Below are positions 1 through 4,900 of a stretch of 6,557 nt of DNA, in pieces. The DNA is from Gammaproteobacteria bacterium (lineage in GTDB: Bacteria; Pseudomonadota; Gammaproteobacteria; SZUA-229). Made by a program: the position numbers and the translations under genes. Within the stretch, counting starts at the first letter, position 1. Every line of letters starts with the position of its first letter. The stretch lies in NCBI GenBank assembly GCA_023136715.1, contig JAGLQT010000184.1, forward strand, positions 1 through 6,557, given 5' to 3'. The notes under the pieces are model-generated. The model saw nothing but the letters and a program-made list of their open reading frames with translations, was not told the origin of the DNA and searched no databases.

Positions 1-107
1 CGGCAATTCTAGCGGAGAAAGACGGTCGTGACAAGGCAAAATCAGGCTCATTTAGTTACTACGAAGGGAGTGGTATAGTTGCGGCTCAATTAATTAGCGA
101 ATTTTAG
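1..107 (+). CDS. 3' end of an unidentified gene upstream of folB (partial)
   Basis: One + strand frame is open from the left edge (first full codon at 3) to a TAG at 105-107, giving about 34 residues that end in AAQLISEF. I do not recognise the family. The main support is position: the TAG shares its last base with a possible GTG start of folB (TAGTG), the kind of tight junction seen inside operons. The tail is Lys/Asp/Gly-rich, then Ser/Tyr/Gly-rich, with no motif I can assign. An open run this short could be chance. The opposite strand has stops in all three frames close to folB, so a - strand gene could not extend that far right. If real, this is the last gene before the folate genes. Confidence 0.45.
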   Translation, partial: AILAEKDGRDKAKSGSFSYYEGSGIVAAQLISEF

Positions 108-112
108 TGAGT

Positions 113-475
113 ATGGCTGCGGATACAGTATTTATCGAAGACCTGCGCATCGAAACCATCATAGGTATCTACGACTGGGAGCGGGAAATCCGGCAGATTG
201 TCAGTATTGACCTGGAAATGGCCTCGGATAACACCAAAGCCGCGGCGACTGAGAGCATCGACGATGCCATTAACTACAAAGCGGTAGCCAAAAGGCTGAT
301 TCAGTTCGTTGAAGAAAGCGAGTTCCAGCTGGTGGAAACCATGGCCGAGCGTATTAGCGAAATCGTGCTCAATGAATTCAACGTACCCTGGATGAAGCTG
401 AAACTAAGCAAACCGGGCGCGGTGACGGGCTCCAAAGCCGTTGGTGTCATCATCGAGCGCGGTGACCGAGGCTGA
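113..475 (+). CDS. folB: Dihydroneopterin aldolase FolB
   Basis: Cytosolic folate-pathway enzyme that cleaves 7,8-dihydroneopterin to 6-hydroxymethyl-7,8-dihydropterin and glycolaldehyde; family members also epimerise the substrate and form an octamer. The sequence follows E. coli FolB along its whole length: VFIEDLRIETIIGIYDWERE near the N-terminus, the substrate-site Tyr and Glu (NYKAVA; LVETMAERI) in the middle, and the catalytic-lysine block KLSKPGAV followed by VGVIIERG at the end. The length (120 residues from ATG 113) is normal. The start is ambiguous: a GTG at 107 in frame adds two residues and would overlap the upstream stop (TAGTG). I prefer ATG 113 because homologues begin only a few residues before VFIE. 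Neither start has a good Shine-Dalgarno sequence, so translation may be coupled to the upstream frame. folK begins one base after the stop. Confidence 0.96.
   Translation: MAADTVFIEDLRIETIIGIYDWEREIRQIVSIDLEMASDNTKAAATESIDDAINYKAVAKRLIQFVEESEFQLVETMAERISEIVLNEFNVPWMKLKLSKPGAVTGSKAVGVIIERGDRG
468..471 (+). promoter_or_regulatory. Shine-Dalgarno sequence that fixes the folK start
   Basis: GAGG lies five bases before the ATG at 477, inside the last codons of folB. Longer in-frame starts exist at TTG 441 and GTG 462. They would place folK inside folB and add residues absent from homologues, so this site supports 477. Confidence 0.6.
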
Positions 476-476
476 T

Positions 477-968
477 ATGGCTAGAATCTACATCAGTCTG
501 GGCAGCAATATCGAGCGTGAGATCAATACCCGCGAGGGCGTCAAAGCCCTGCGCGAACGCTTTGGTGAGCTGGAAATGTCCGCTGTCTACGAAAGCGAGG
601 CCGTCGGCTTCGATGGTGACGCTTTCTATAATATGGTGATTGCCTGTGATGTTGATGAAGATGTGCATAGTGCGAATAGCAAACTACGCGAGATCGAAGA
701 TGCCAATGGCCGAGATCGAGCCGGCCCCAAATTCTCTTCGCGAACGCTGGATCTGGATCTGCTGCTCTACGATGACCTGATTTTGAATGAAAATGGTCTG
801 AAGCTTCCGCGCGAAGAAATTCTGCACAATGCTTTCGTGCTTTGGCCGCTGGCTGAAATCGCCCCCGACCTGAAACACCCAGAAGCGGGCAAGAGTTATG
901 CTGAGCTGTGGCAGGCTTTCGATAAAACCAAAGAAACATTGCAGCCCATCGAATTTGAGTTTGAATAA
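477..968 (+). CDS. folK: 6-hydroxymethyl-7,8-dihydropterin pyrophosphokinase FolK (HPPK)
   Basis: Transfers pyrophosphate from ATP to 6-hydroxymethyl-7,8-dihydropterin, the product of FolB and the substrate of dihydropteroate synthase. With the ATG at 477 the protein has 163 residues, close to the 159 of E. coli FolK. Visible motifs in order are the N-terminal YISLGSN (5-11), the pterin-site FYN (50-52), EDANGRDR (74-81), RTLDLDLLLY (89-98) whose Asp92 and Asp94 correspond to the Mg-binding DxD pair, and HNAFVLWPLAEIAPD (117-131). E. coli has Asn-Arg-Gly-Phe where this protein has His-Asn-Ala-Phe. As far as I recall, HNAFVLWPL is normal for the shorter Pseudomonas-type HPPK subfamily and is not a defect. 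The gene lies one base downstream of folB, with an SD inside the folB end, so the two are almost certainly cotranscribed. Confidence 0.96.
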   Translation: MARIYISLGSNIEREINTREGVKALRERFGELEMSAVYESEAVGFDGDAFYNMVIACDVDEDVHSANSKLREIEDANGRDRAGPKFSSRTLDLDLLLYDDLILNENGLKLPREEILHNAFVLWPLAEIAPDLKHPEAGKSYAELWQAFDKTKETLQPIEFEFE

Positions 969-986
969 GATAGAGACACACTTAGT

Positions 987-1766
987 ATGATCATCACGCT
1001 TTCACCTTCAAAAGGTCAGGACTTCGCAGAACCGGCCAAAACCAAAAAGCACACAACACCAGTGGCACTGGACGATTCACAATTGTTGATCAAAGAATTG
1101 CGCAAAATCAACAGTGGCGAATTACAGGAAATGATGAGCATTAGCGAAAATATCGCTAACCTCAACGTTGGCCGCTTTAAAGAATTCAAAACCCTATTTA
1201 GCACCAGCAACGCCAAGCAGGCCATCTTCGCATTCAAGGGTGATGTCTACAGTGGTATCGATTTAGAAAACTTCAGCGCCGACGACCTGGCTTACGCGCA
1301 AAAACATCTGCGCATACTTTCCGGTTTGTACGGTTGCCTGCGTCCACTCGATTTGATCCAGCCTTATCGACTGGAAATGAAAACCAAATTAAAGAACCCA
1401 CGCGGCGATAATCTCTATCAGTTCTGGGGTGAGCGTATTACAGACCGAATCAACAAAGAACTGGTCAAGCAGCAGGAACCGGTGCTGGTTAATCTGGCTT
1501 CCAACGAATACTTCAAATCAGTCAAGCCAAAATTATTAGAAGGCCGCCTGCTCAATATTAATTTCAAGGAAACCAAAGACGGAAAAACCCGCATCGTCGC
1601 CATCTTCGCCAAACGCGCACGCGGCATGATGACCGATTACATCCTGCGTAACCGTATCGAAAAAGTCGAAGACCTGAAAAAATTTAAACAGGGTGGTTAT
1701 AAGTTTTCCAAAGCCGATTCCGATGACAAGCAGTGGACTTTCGTCAGGCCGCAGCCGACTAAATAG
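987..1766 (+). CDS. yaaA: Peroxide stress protein YaaA (UPF0246/DUF328)
   Basis: In E. coli YaaA belongs to the OxyR regulon, limits free intracellular iron and so reduces Fenton damage to DNA and proteins during hydrogen peroxide stress; it has also been reported to bind DNA. The 259-residue length matches the E. coli protein (258). Conserved blocks seen here are the N-terminal IITLSPSK, FKGDVYSG (83-90), LSGLYGCLRPLDLIQPYRLE (111-130), LYQFWG (143-148), NLASNEYFKSV (169-179) and AKRARGMM (208-215). The gene starts 18 bases after folK on the same strand and I see no terminator between, so readthrough from the folate genes is likely. There is no obvious Shine-Dalgarno sequence before the ATG and no OxyR-like site that I could identify by eye. 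Confidence 0.95.
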   Translation: MIITLSPSKGQDFAEPAKTKKHTTPVALDDSQLLIKELRKINSGELQEMMSISENIANLNVGRFKEFKTLFSTSNAKQAIFAFKGDVYSGIDLENFSADDLAYAQKHLRILSGLYGCLRPLDLIQPYRLEMKTKLKNPRGDNLYQFWGERITDRINKELVKQQEPVLVNLASNEYFKSVKPKLLEGRLLNINFKETKDGKTRIVAIFAKRARGMMTDYILRNRIEKVEDLKKFKQGGYKFSKADSDDKQWTFVRPQPTK

Positions 1767-1794
1767 CGGTGTGGATTAATTGCCGCAGCAGGAA

Positions 1795-1992
1795 TTATCT
1801 TCGTTGAACAGGCGGACAGGGCACGGTGCCGTAGGAGCAGAATACGCAGCAGTCACCTTTTAGAGGTTTTAATAATGCTTTACAGTTTTCGCACTCATAA
1901 AACCACTGGCATGCATCATCGGGCATGGTTTCAGTTTTTTTGTGGCCACATTGTGGACAGGTGAGAGTGGATTCGTGGCTGATGGTGGTCAT
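1795..1992 (-). CDS. GDCCVxC-family small cysteine-rich protein
   Basis: A 65-residue protein with nine cysteines. It carries CPQC (12-15), Cys28, CENC (34-37), the family signature GDCCVFCSYG (46-55) and a final PCPP (58-61). This matches the family I know as 'GDCCVxC domain-containing (seleno)protein', in which some members use selenocysteine in the signature. Here all three signature cysteines are TGC codons, so this is a cysteine form. The two CxxC pairs look like a zinc-ribbon-type site, and the CC-x-x-C motif could bind a metal or act in thiol chemistry; the function is unknown to me. There is no signal peptide, so it should be cytosolic. The ATG at 1992 is the only plausible start and has no clear Shine-Dalgarno sequence. 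The gene converges on yaaA (28 bases between stops) and diverges from the TusA-like gene. Confidence 0.85.
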   Translation of the reverse strand: MTTISHESTLTCPQCGHKKTETMPDDACQWFYECENCKALLKPLKGDCCVFCSYGTVPCPPVQRR

Positions 1993-2046
1993 GATAGCTT
2001 GATTGTCGCACGTTAAGCTTTTTTATAAAATTTATTTGAGGTCGTT
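1993..2046. promoter_or_regulatory. Divergent intergenic region with AT-rich promoter-like core
   Basis: These 54 bases separate two divergent starts, so they must drive at least one and perhaps both genes. The core at 2021-2030, TTTTATAAAA, is a perfect palindrome that can supply a -10-like TATAAA on either strand. For the + strand, TTGTCG (2003-2008) followed after 17 bases by TAAAAT (2026-2031) is the best pair, but transcription would then begin almost at the ribosome binding site. I could not find a convincing -35 for the - strand. GAGG at 2038-2041, five bases before ATG 2047, is a good Shine-Dalgarno sequence for the TusA-like gene. Confidence 0.4.
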
Positions 2047-2286
2047 ATGGATACAGATTCAATACCCTGTGACATGTACGTGGATATCTCTGGCCTGGAT
2101 TGCGGCGCGCCATTTTCAAAACTGGCCGAAGCCGTTGATGTGCTGGAGGATGGCAAAGTGCTAATGGCGGTAACGCAAAAAGAAGCCATGTTATCCGATG
2201 TGCCTGCTTATTGTCGCCAGATGAATCTTGAACTTGTTGGTCAGGGCGAAGATGATCAGCAGTTTTATTTTTTGATTAAAAAATAA
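2047..2286 (+). CDS. TusA-like sulfur-carrier family protein with altered CPxP motif
   Basis: A 79-residue protein with the TusA/SirA-fold pattern: a first beta strand ending in DISGLDC (13-19), a helix, a strand at GKVLMAVTQ (36-44), then LSDVPAYCRQMNLELVG (49-65), which corresponds to the TusA 'D-ip-fc-x-x-g' helix, and a last strand QQFYFLIKK. TusA proteins carry a persulfide on the Cys of a CPxP motif. Here Cys19 is kept but the motif reads CGAP, so the proline after the cysteine is lost. A second cysteine, Cys56, sits where many TusA relatives have one. Sulfur-carrier chemistry is therefore plausible but not assured. It has a clear Shine-Dalgarno sequence (GAGG, 2038-2041). Its TAA is followed immediately by the ATG of the SMR gene, indicating one mRNA. 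The N-terminus has no targeting signal. Confidence 0.75.
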   Translation: MDTDSIPCDMYVDISGLDCGAPFSKLAEAVDVLEDGKVLMAVTQKEAMLSDVPAYCRQMNLELVGQGEDDQQFYFLIKK

Positions 2287-2616
2287 ATGGCCTACCTATA
2301 CCTGGCAATTGCAATAATTGCAGAAGTTGCCGCAACCAGTGCACTAAAAGCTTCTGCGGAATTCACCCGGTTGTACCCCAGTATCATTGTAGTTATTGGG
2401 TACGGCGTCGCCTTTTATTTTATGACCCTTGTTTTAAGAACAATTCCTGTAGGAATTACCTATGCCGTATGGTCTGGTCTGGGTATCGTTCTGGTGACTA
2501 TTGTTGGTGCATTGTTTTACAAACAAATTCCAGATGTTGCTGCGATTATAGGAATGACTTTGATAGTCTCCGGTGTAGTAGTGATTTTTGTTTTCTCAAA
2601 AACGGTTAATCATTAA
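2287..2616 (+). CDS. Small multidrug resistance (SMR) transporter, EmrE/QacE type
   Basis: A 109-residue inner-membrane protein with four transmembrane segments, roughly residues 3-21, 33-51, 57-77 and 84-103. SMR proteins are dual-topology homodimers that exchange protons for cationic lipophilic drugs. The key residues match EmrE with a one-residue offset: the membrane-embedded Glu13 in AEVAATSALK, Tyr39, Tyr59 and Trp62 in YAVWSGLG, and GMTLIVSGVVVI in helix 4. The EVAATSALK and IGYGVAFYF stretches resemble QacE more than the guanidinium exporters of the Gdx/SugE type, which carry a Trp shortly after the glutamate. The actual substrate is unknown. The ATG directly follows the TAA of the TusA-like gene with no Shine-Dalgarno sequence of its own visible, so translation is probably coupled to that gene. 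Confidence 0.93.
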   Translation: MAYLYLAIAIIAEVAATSALKASAEFTRLYPSIIVVIGYGVAFYFMTLVLRTIPVGITYAVWSGLGIVLVTIVGALFYKQIPDVAAIIGMTLIVSGVVVIFVFSKTVNH

Positions 2617-2650
2617 ATTGGGTCAATTCGCGTAAGATGTAATAACTGGG

Positions 2651-2659
2651 TGTTATAAC
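2651..2659 (+). promoter_or_regulatory. Possible extended -10 promoter for the 88-residue gene
   Basis: TGTTATAAC fits the extended -10 form TG-n-TATAAt. No good -35 is visible at 16-18 bases upstream, as is common for extended -10 promoters. Transcription would start near 2666, giving a leader of about 22 bases that contains the AAGGAA Shine-Dalgarno sequence (2674-2679). It rests on sequence resemblance alone. Confidence 0.35.
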
Positions 2660-2687
2660 GCTCCTATTAAATTAAGGAATATTTTCA

Positions 2688-2954
2688 ATGAATGATCAAA
2701 AAATAAAAGTACGTGTCACCGAAACAGACATGATTATGGAAGTGGGTGTTTTTAGCAAACGTGAAGACAGGATTGAAGTGGTTTTAGGTGAAGGAGTCCA
2801 CAGTGTAAAATGTGAGCTTTTACCTACAGCTAATGGTGCTGCCTATGTAGGTTCTGCCATGGGGCGCGAGATTGTCTATGAGCGTAGCCGTGAGCAGGTG
2901 CAGGCAGATGTTGAAGTGGAAACGCATGATTACCGAGATTCAAGGCGTCGCTAA
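2688..2954 (+). CDS. Conserved-looking small protein of unknown function (88 aa)
   Basis: I do not recognise a named family. The protein is soluble, has no signal peptide or membrane segment, and alternates short beta-prone stretches (KIKVRV, MIMEVGVFS, RIEVVLG, HSVKCELLP, AAYVGSAM, REIVYERS) with charged turns, suggesting a small all-beta domain in residues 1-68. A charged C-terminal tail rich in Glu, Asp and Arg (about 66-88, ending SRRR) is probably flexible or nucleic-acid/protein-contacting. One cysteine is present (Cys42). A strong Shine-Dalgarno sequence (AAGGAA, 2674-2679) sits eight bases before the ATG, and coding character is clear. It stands alone: 71 bases after the SMR gene and converging on the VF530 gene, with only 11 bases between the two stops. 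Confidence 0.75.
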   Translation: MNDQKIKVRVTETDMIMEVGVFSKREDRIEVVLGEGVHSVKCELLPTANGAAYVGSAMGREIVYERSREQVQADVEVETHDYRDSRRR

Positions 2955-2965
2955 ATTCCGTTGTT

Positions 2966-3214
2966 TTAATCTTGTTCAGACGGCCACTTAGTCTGTAAAT
3001 AAAGCGTCTCTACATCTTTCCGTGCCCATGCAACCTTTCGCAAAAACTTAAGGCTGGAATTAATGCTTGGTTCGTTGCTGAAGCATTTGATCTTGATCCG
3101 GCGGCTCAGTTCTTCCCAGCCATAGTGTTCCACTAACCGGTTCATTACCATCTTTAGCGTTATGCCGTGCAGTGGGTCTTGCTTGCGTACTTTGTTGTTA
3201 TTGTTTTCGGTCAC
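2966..3214 (-). CDS. VF530-family (DUF2132) DNA-binding protein
   Basis: An 82-residue protein matching the VF530/DUF2132 family, named for a Vibrio fischeri protein with a compact helical fold that binds DNA. The family blocks are complete: DPLHGITL (13-20), HYGWEEL (30-36), and [17 protein letters not shown] (44-60) continuing through WAR and VETLYL (68-73). The first dozen residues are an Asn/Lys-rich lead-in (four Asn in a row) of the kind that is usually disordered. The start is GTG at 3214-3212, and its first base is the last base of the TAG of the upstream RRM gene (TAGTG), so the two are translationally coupled. No alternative start exists before the conserved core. The biological role of the family is not established. 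A nucleoid or regulatory function is inference. Confidence 0.88.
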   Translation of the reverse strand: MTENNNNKVRKQDPLHGITLKMVMNRLVEHYGWEELSRRIKIKCFSNEPSINSSLKFLRKVAWARKDVETLYLQTKWPSEQD

Positions 3215-3462
3215 TATTCTGGTTTTTCTACAGCTTTTTTAACGCGAATTTTTTTCCCCGCCACGTCTTTACCATTAAGGCTCTTTACTGCTGCACGAGC
3301 TTCGCCTTTTTTCGGCATGCCGACAAAACCAAAACCTTTGGATTCACCGGTTTTCTCGTCCATGACAAGATTGCAGAATTCAACGATTCCGTGAGCTTTG
3401 AATAGAGCCAGAAGTTCATCTTCGGTGGTCGTGCGGGCAAGATTGCGTATCAGTAGTTTCAT
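3214..3462 (-). CDS. Single-RRM RNA-binding protein
   Basis: An 82-residue protein that is a single RNA recognition motif. RNP2 is KLLIRNL (2-8) and RNP1 is KGFGFVGM (42-49), embedded in the usual beta-alpha-beta-beta-alpha-beta order: helix 1 around [14 protein letters not shown], helix 2 around [14 protein letters not shown], and last strand [12 protein letters not shown]. Bacterial single-RRM proteins bind single-stranded RNA in the cytosol, and several are cold-induced. Two of the usual aromatic RNA-stacking positions are replaced (Leu4 in RNP2, Met49 at the end of RNP1), while Phe44 and Phe46 are kept, so binding may differ from the textbook mode. No strong Shine-Dalgarno sequence precedes ATG 3462. 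It is the first gene of a two-gene unit with the VF530 gene, sharing one base. Confidence 0.93.
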   Translation of the reverse strand: MKLLIRNLARTTTEDELLALFKAHGIVEFCNLVMDEKTGESKGFGFVGMPKKGEARAAVKSLNGKDVAGKKIRVKKAVEKPE

Positions 3463-3492
3463 GGTGGCACCGTGTTAAGATCAAGAGCCGGA

Positions 3493-3498
3493 ATTATA
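3493..3498 (-). promoter_or_regulatory. Consensus -10 box of the RRM-VF530 unit
   Basis: Read on the - strand this is a perfect TATAAT, 31 bases before the RRM start codon, implying a leader of roughly 24 bases. No recognisable -35 is present at 16-18 bases further upstream (CAACCA at best), and the extended -10 TG is absent, so the promoter may need an activator. Confidence 0.55.
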
Positions 3499-3508
3499 CC
3501 GCTAGCGG
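3499..3508. repeat. 10-bp perfect palindrome abutting the -10 box
   Basis: CCGCTAGCGG is fully self-complementary and lies directly upstream of the TATAAT, in the spacer between -10 and -35. A dimeric regulator bound here would block RNA polymerase, so it is a candidate operator. GC-rich 10-mers of this kind can also arise by chance. Confidence 0.4.
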
Positions 3509-3585
3509 CGGGTAGTGGTTGGGGTTTTCTCGCTTAACCAGCCTGTCATCAGATTAATAGCCGCAAGTTAAAAAGAGATTGAATT

Positions 3586-4401
3586 ATGCTGAGTCCAGAT
3601 CAGGTTCCACAGGGATGGGGCAATATTGCAACAGTTTATGAGCGTGCATTTGAAAAACTGACCACGCAATTTTCAGATGAAGCCTTGCATCAGCTTGCGC
3701 TCAGGCCGGGCGAAAAAGTGCTTGATGTCGCTACAGGAACCGGCGCATTTTCACTGGCGGCTGCACGCCAGGGTGGTGATGTGCTGGCAACGGATTTTGC
3801 CGAAGGCATGATTGCACGTTTGCAGCAGCGTATAGATTCGGAAGGGCTGGAGAATATTCAGGCACAGGTGATGAATGGTCAGAATCTTGAGCTTGATGAT
3901 GACAGTCATCATGTTGCGGCCTCCATCGTCGGTGTAATTTTCTTTCCTGATATAGCCAAAGGCTTTGCCGAATTAAAACGCGTGCTCAAACCGAAGGGAC
4001 GTTGCGCAGTGGTTTGCTGGGGTGATCCTGATAAATTCGAAATGATGATTTATCTTAAGCGTGCTATTCAGATTGCCGCACCAGGTTTTGAAATGCCGAC
4101 ACAAACGCCAGTCTGGGCAAGGTTGACCGGGCGTGAGCAGCTTGAAAAGGAAATGAACTCTGCTGGCTTTAATAATGTCAGAGTAACCAATATGACGGGA
4201 AAACTGGCCATGGGGTTCCCACTGGAATTCTGGAATGACTTTACTTCGTCAGCACCGCCGTTGGCAAAGCTGTTCGAAGCATTGGGCGAAGAAAAAACCA
4301 GAGAAACAGGTGAAGTGTTTGCCAGGCTGGTGATGACAGATTGCCATGATGGTTTACCCTGTTTGACGGCAGAAGCCTGCATAGGCATTGGAGAAGCATA
4401 A
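3586..4401 (+). CDS. Class I SAM-dependent methyltransferase (UbiE-like)
   Basis: A 271-residue cytosolic methyltransferase. The Rossmann-fold motif I is VLDVATGTGAFS (45-56), binding S-adenosylmethionine. Asp70 in ATDFAEGMI is the acidic residue at the end of strand 2 that contacts the ribose hydroxyls. The later MNGQNLELDDDS and FFPDIAKGFAELKRVLKPKG (119-138) segments are typical of the Methyltransf_11/25 group that includes UbiE. The N-terminal WGNIATVYERAF also fits that group. The C-terminal half (about 150-271) probably carries substrate specificity and matches nothing I can name, so the substrate is unknown. AAGAGA (3573-3578) is a weak Shine-Dalgarno sequence seven bases before the ATG. 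The TAA overlaps the next ATG by one base (TAATG), so the product may act with the downstream protein. The gene diverges from the RRM gene across 123 bases. Confidence 0.9.
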   Translation: MLSPDQVPQGWGNIATVYERAFEKLTTQFSDEALHQLALRPGEKVLDVATGTGAFSLAAARQGGDVLATDFAEGMIARLQQRIDSEGLENIQAQVMNGQNLELDDDSHHVAASIVGVIFFPDIAKGFAELKRVLKPKGRCAVVCWGDPDKFEMMIYLKRAIQIAAPGFEMPTQTPVWARLTGREQLEKEMNSAGFNNVRVTNMTGKLAMGFPLEFWNDFTSSAPPLAKLFEALGEEKTRETGEVFARLVMTDCHDGLPCLTAEACIGIGEA

Positions 4402-4775
4402 TGAAACAAACGTTAGAAATGCTGGGTAAGTCGCTTGCGCTTGAAACGACCAAAGCGGCTGAAAAACACCTGGCAAAAATAGATAAACCATTGTGTTTAG
4501 AAATGGAGCTGTATTTCAGCTGTTTAATTCGCAAGCAAGTGAGAGTGCGCGAAGAACTTACCAGCCCATTTTTAATGGATGTGTCTGATAAGTTAAAAAT
4601 AGGCTTCCGTCCAGTGATGACAAAAAGCTGTAGTGTCAGTTCCTGTGAGGGTGATGCGCCACCGCTGAGTGATTTTCCGATAGAAAACCCGGAACGATAT
4701 ATTCCTCACTGGTTAAAGATCGACTTTAAAAAAGGCAAATGGGTCAGTGAATTTGGCTACGCAACGCCCTTGTAA
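4401..4775 (+). CDS. Unknown protein with four cysteines, coupled to the methyltransferase (124 aa)
   Basis: I do not recognise this family. The first 28 residues form a likely amphipathic helix rich in Lys, Glu and Leu. The rest looks like a mixed alpha/beta domain with a C-terminal segment rich in aromatic residues (HWLKIDFKKGKWVSEFGYATPL). Four cysteines occur at 32, 41, 77 and 82, the last two as CSVSSC. Together they could form a metal site or disulfides, but no standard zinc motif is complete. There is no signal peptide or membrane helix, so it should be cytosolic. GGAG (4390-4393), seven bases before the ATG and inside the methyltransferase gene, is a good Shine-Dalgarno sequence, and the ATG overlaps the preceding stop by one base. 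It is therefore a real gene in the same operon; whether it is a partner or substrate of the methyltransferase is speculation. Confidence 0.82.
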   Translation: MKQTLEMLGKSLALETTKAAEKHLAKIDKPLCLEMELYFSCLIRKQVRVREELTSPFLMDVSDKLKIGFRPVMTKSCSVSSCEGDAPPLSDFPIENPERYIPHWLKIDFKKGKWVSEFGYATPL

Positions 4776-4835
4776 CGCACTAAACTTCACTGGTCTGAGC
4801 ATACAACATTCCTGAAAAACCATTCTTGGTGTATT

Positions 4836-4864
4836 ATCTATCGCTTCAGATTTTATAGATAGAT
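4836..4864. repeat. 7-bp inverted repeat in the leader region of the lipoprotein gene
   Basis: ATCTATC (4836-4842) and GATAGAT (4858-4864) are exact reverse complements separated by 15 bases, centred about 50 bases before the lipoprotein start. The arms overlap TATTAT (4832-4837) and TATAGA (4854-4859), both -10-like, so a regulatory role is possible. There is no T-run after it, so it is not a terminator. The rest of the 125-base gap (4776-4900) shows nothing else I can assign. Confidence 0.3.
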
Positions 4865-4900
4865 CCTGCGTTACATACTGTATTTGGAAAATTACTAATA

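Noticed and set aside
1..51. - strand gene starting at an ATG at 51-49 and running off the left edge.
   Set aside because: Only 17 codons are visible, with no Shine-Dalgarno sequence and no recognised N-terminus; the + frame coupled to folB is the better reading.
441..476. Longer folK starting at TTG 441 or GTG 462.
   Set aside because: It would overlap folB and add up to twelve residues not in homologues; ATG 477 has a well-spaced GAGG and gives the family's MxRxYISLGSN start.
477..968. Loss of an active-site arginine in FolK (HNAFVL instead of NRGFML).
   Set aside because: As I recall the family, the short Pseudomonas-type HPPKs share HNAFVLWPL, so this is a subfamily trait and not damage.
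541..981. 146-codon - strand open frame inside folK.
   Set aside because: It lies antisense to a certain gene, and its product is Arg/His-rich with no recognisable pattern; a shadow frame.
1837..1855. Selenocysteine in the GDCCVxC signature.
   Set aside because: All three signature positions are TGC; there is no in-frame TGA and the frame runs normally to TAA.
2630..2661. Imperfect hairpin (GCGT/ACGC and ATAAC/GTTAT) as a terminator after the SMR gene.
   Set aside because: The arms are interrupted and no T-run follows; the right arm is better explained as an extended -10 box.
3167..3405. Two + strand open frames of 75-77 codons across the RRM and VF530 genes.
   Set aside because: Both strands cannot easily code here, and the - strand frames match known families; the + frames are Phe/Cys-rich shadows.
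4068..4534. - strand open frames of 113 and 97 codons opposite the methyltransferase end.
   Set aside because: Antisense to well-supported coupled genes, with no motif or ribosome site.
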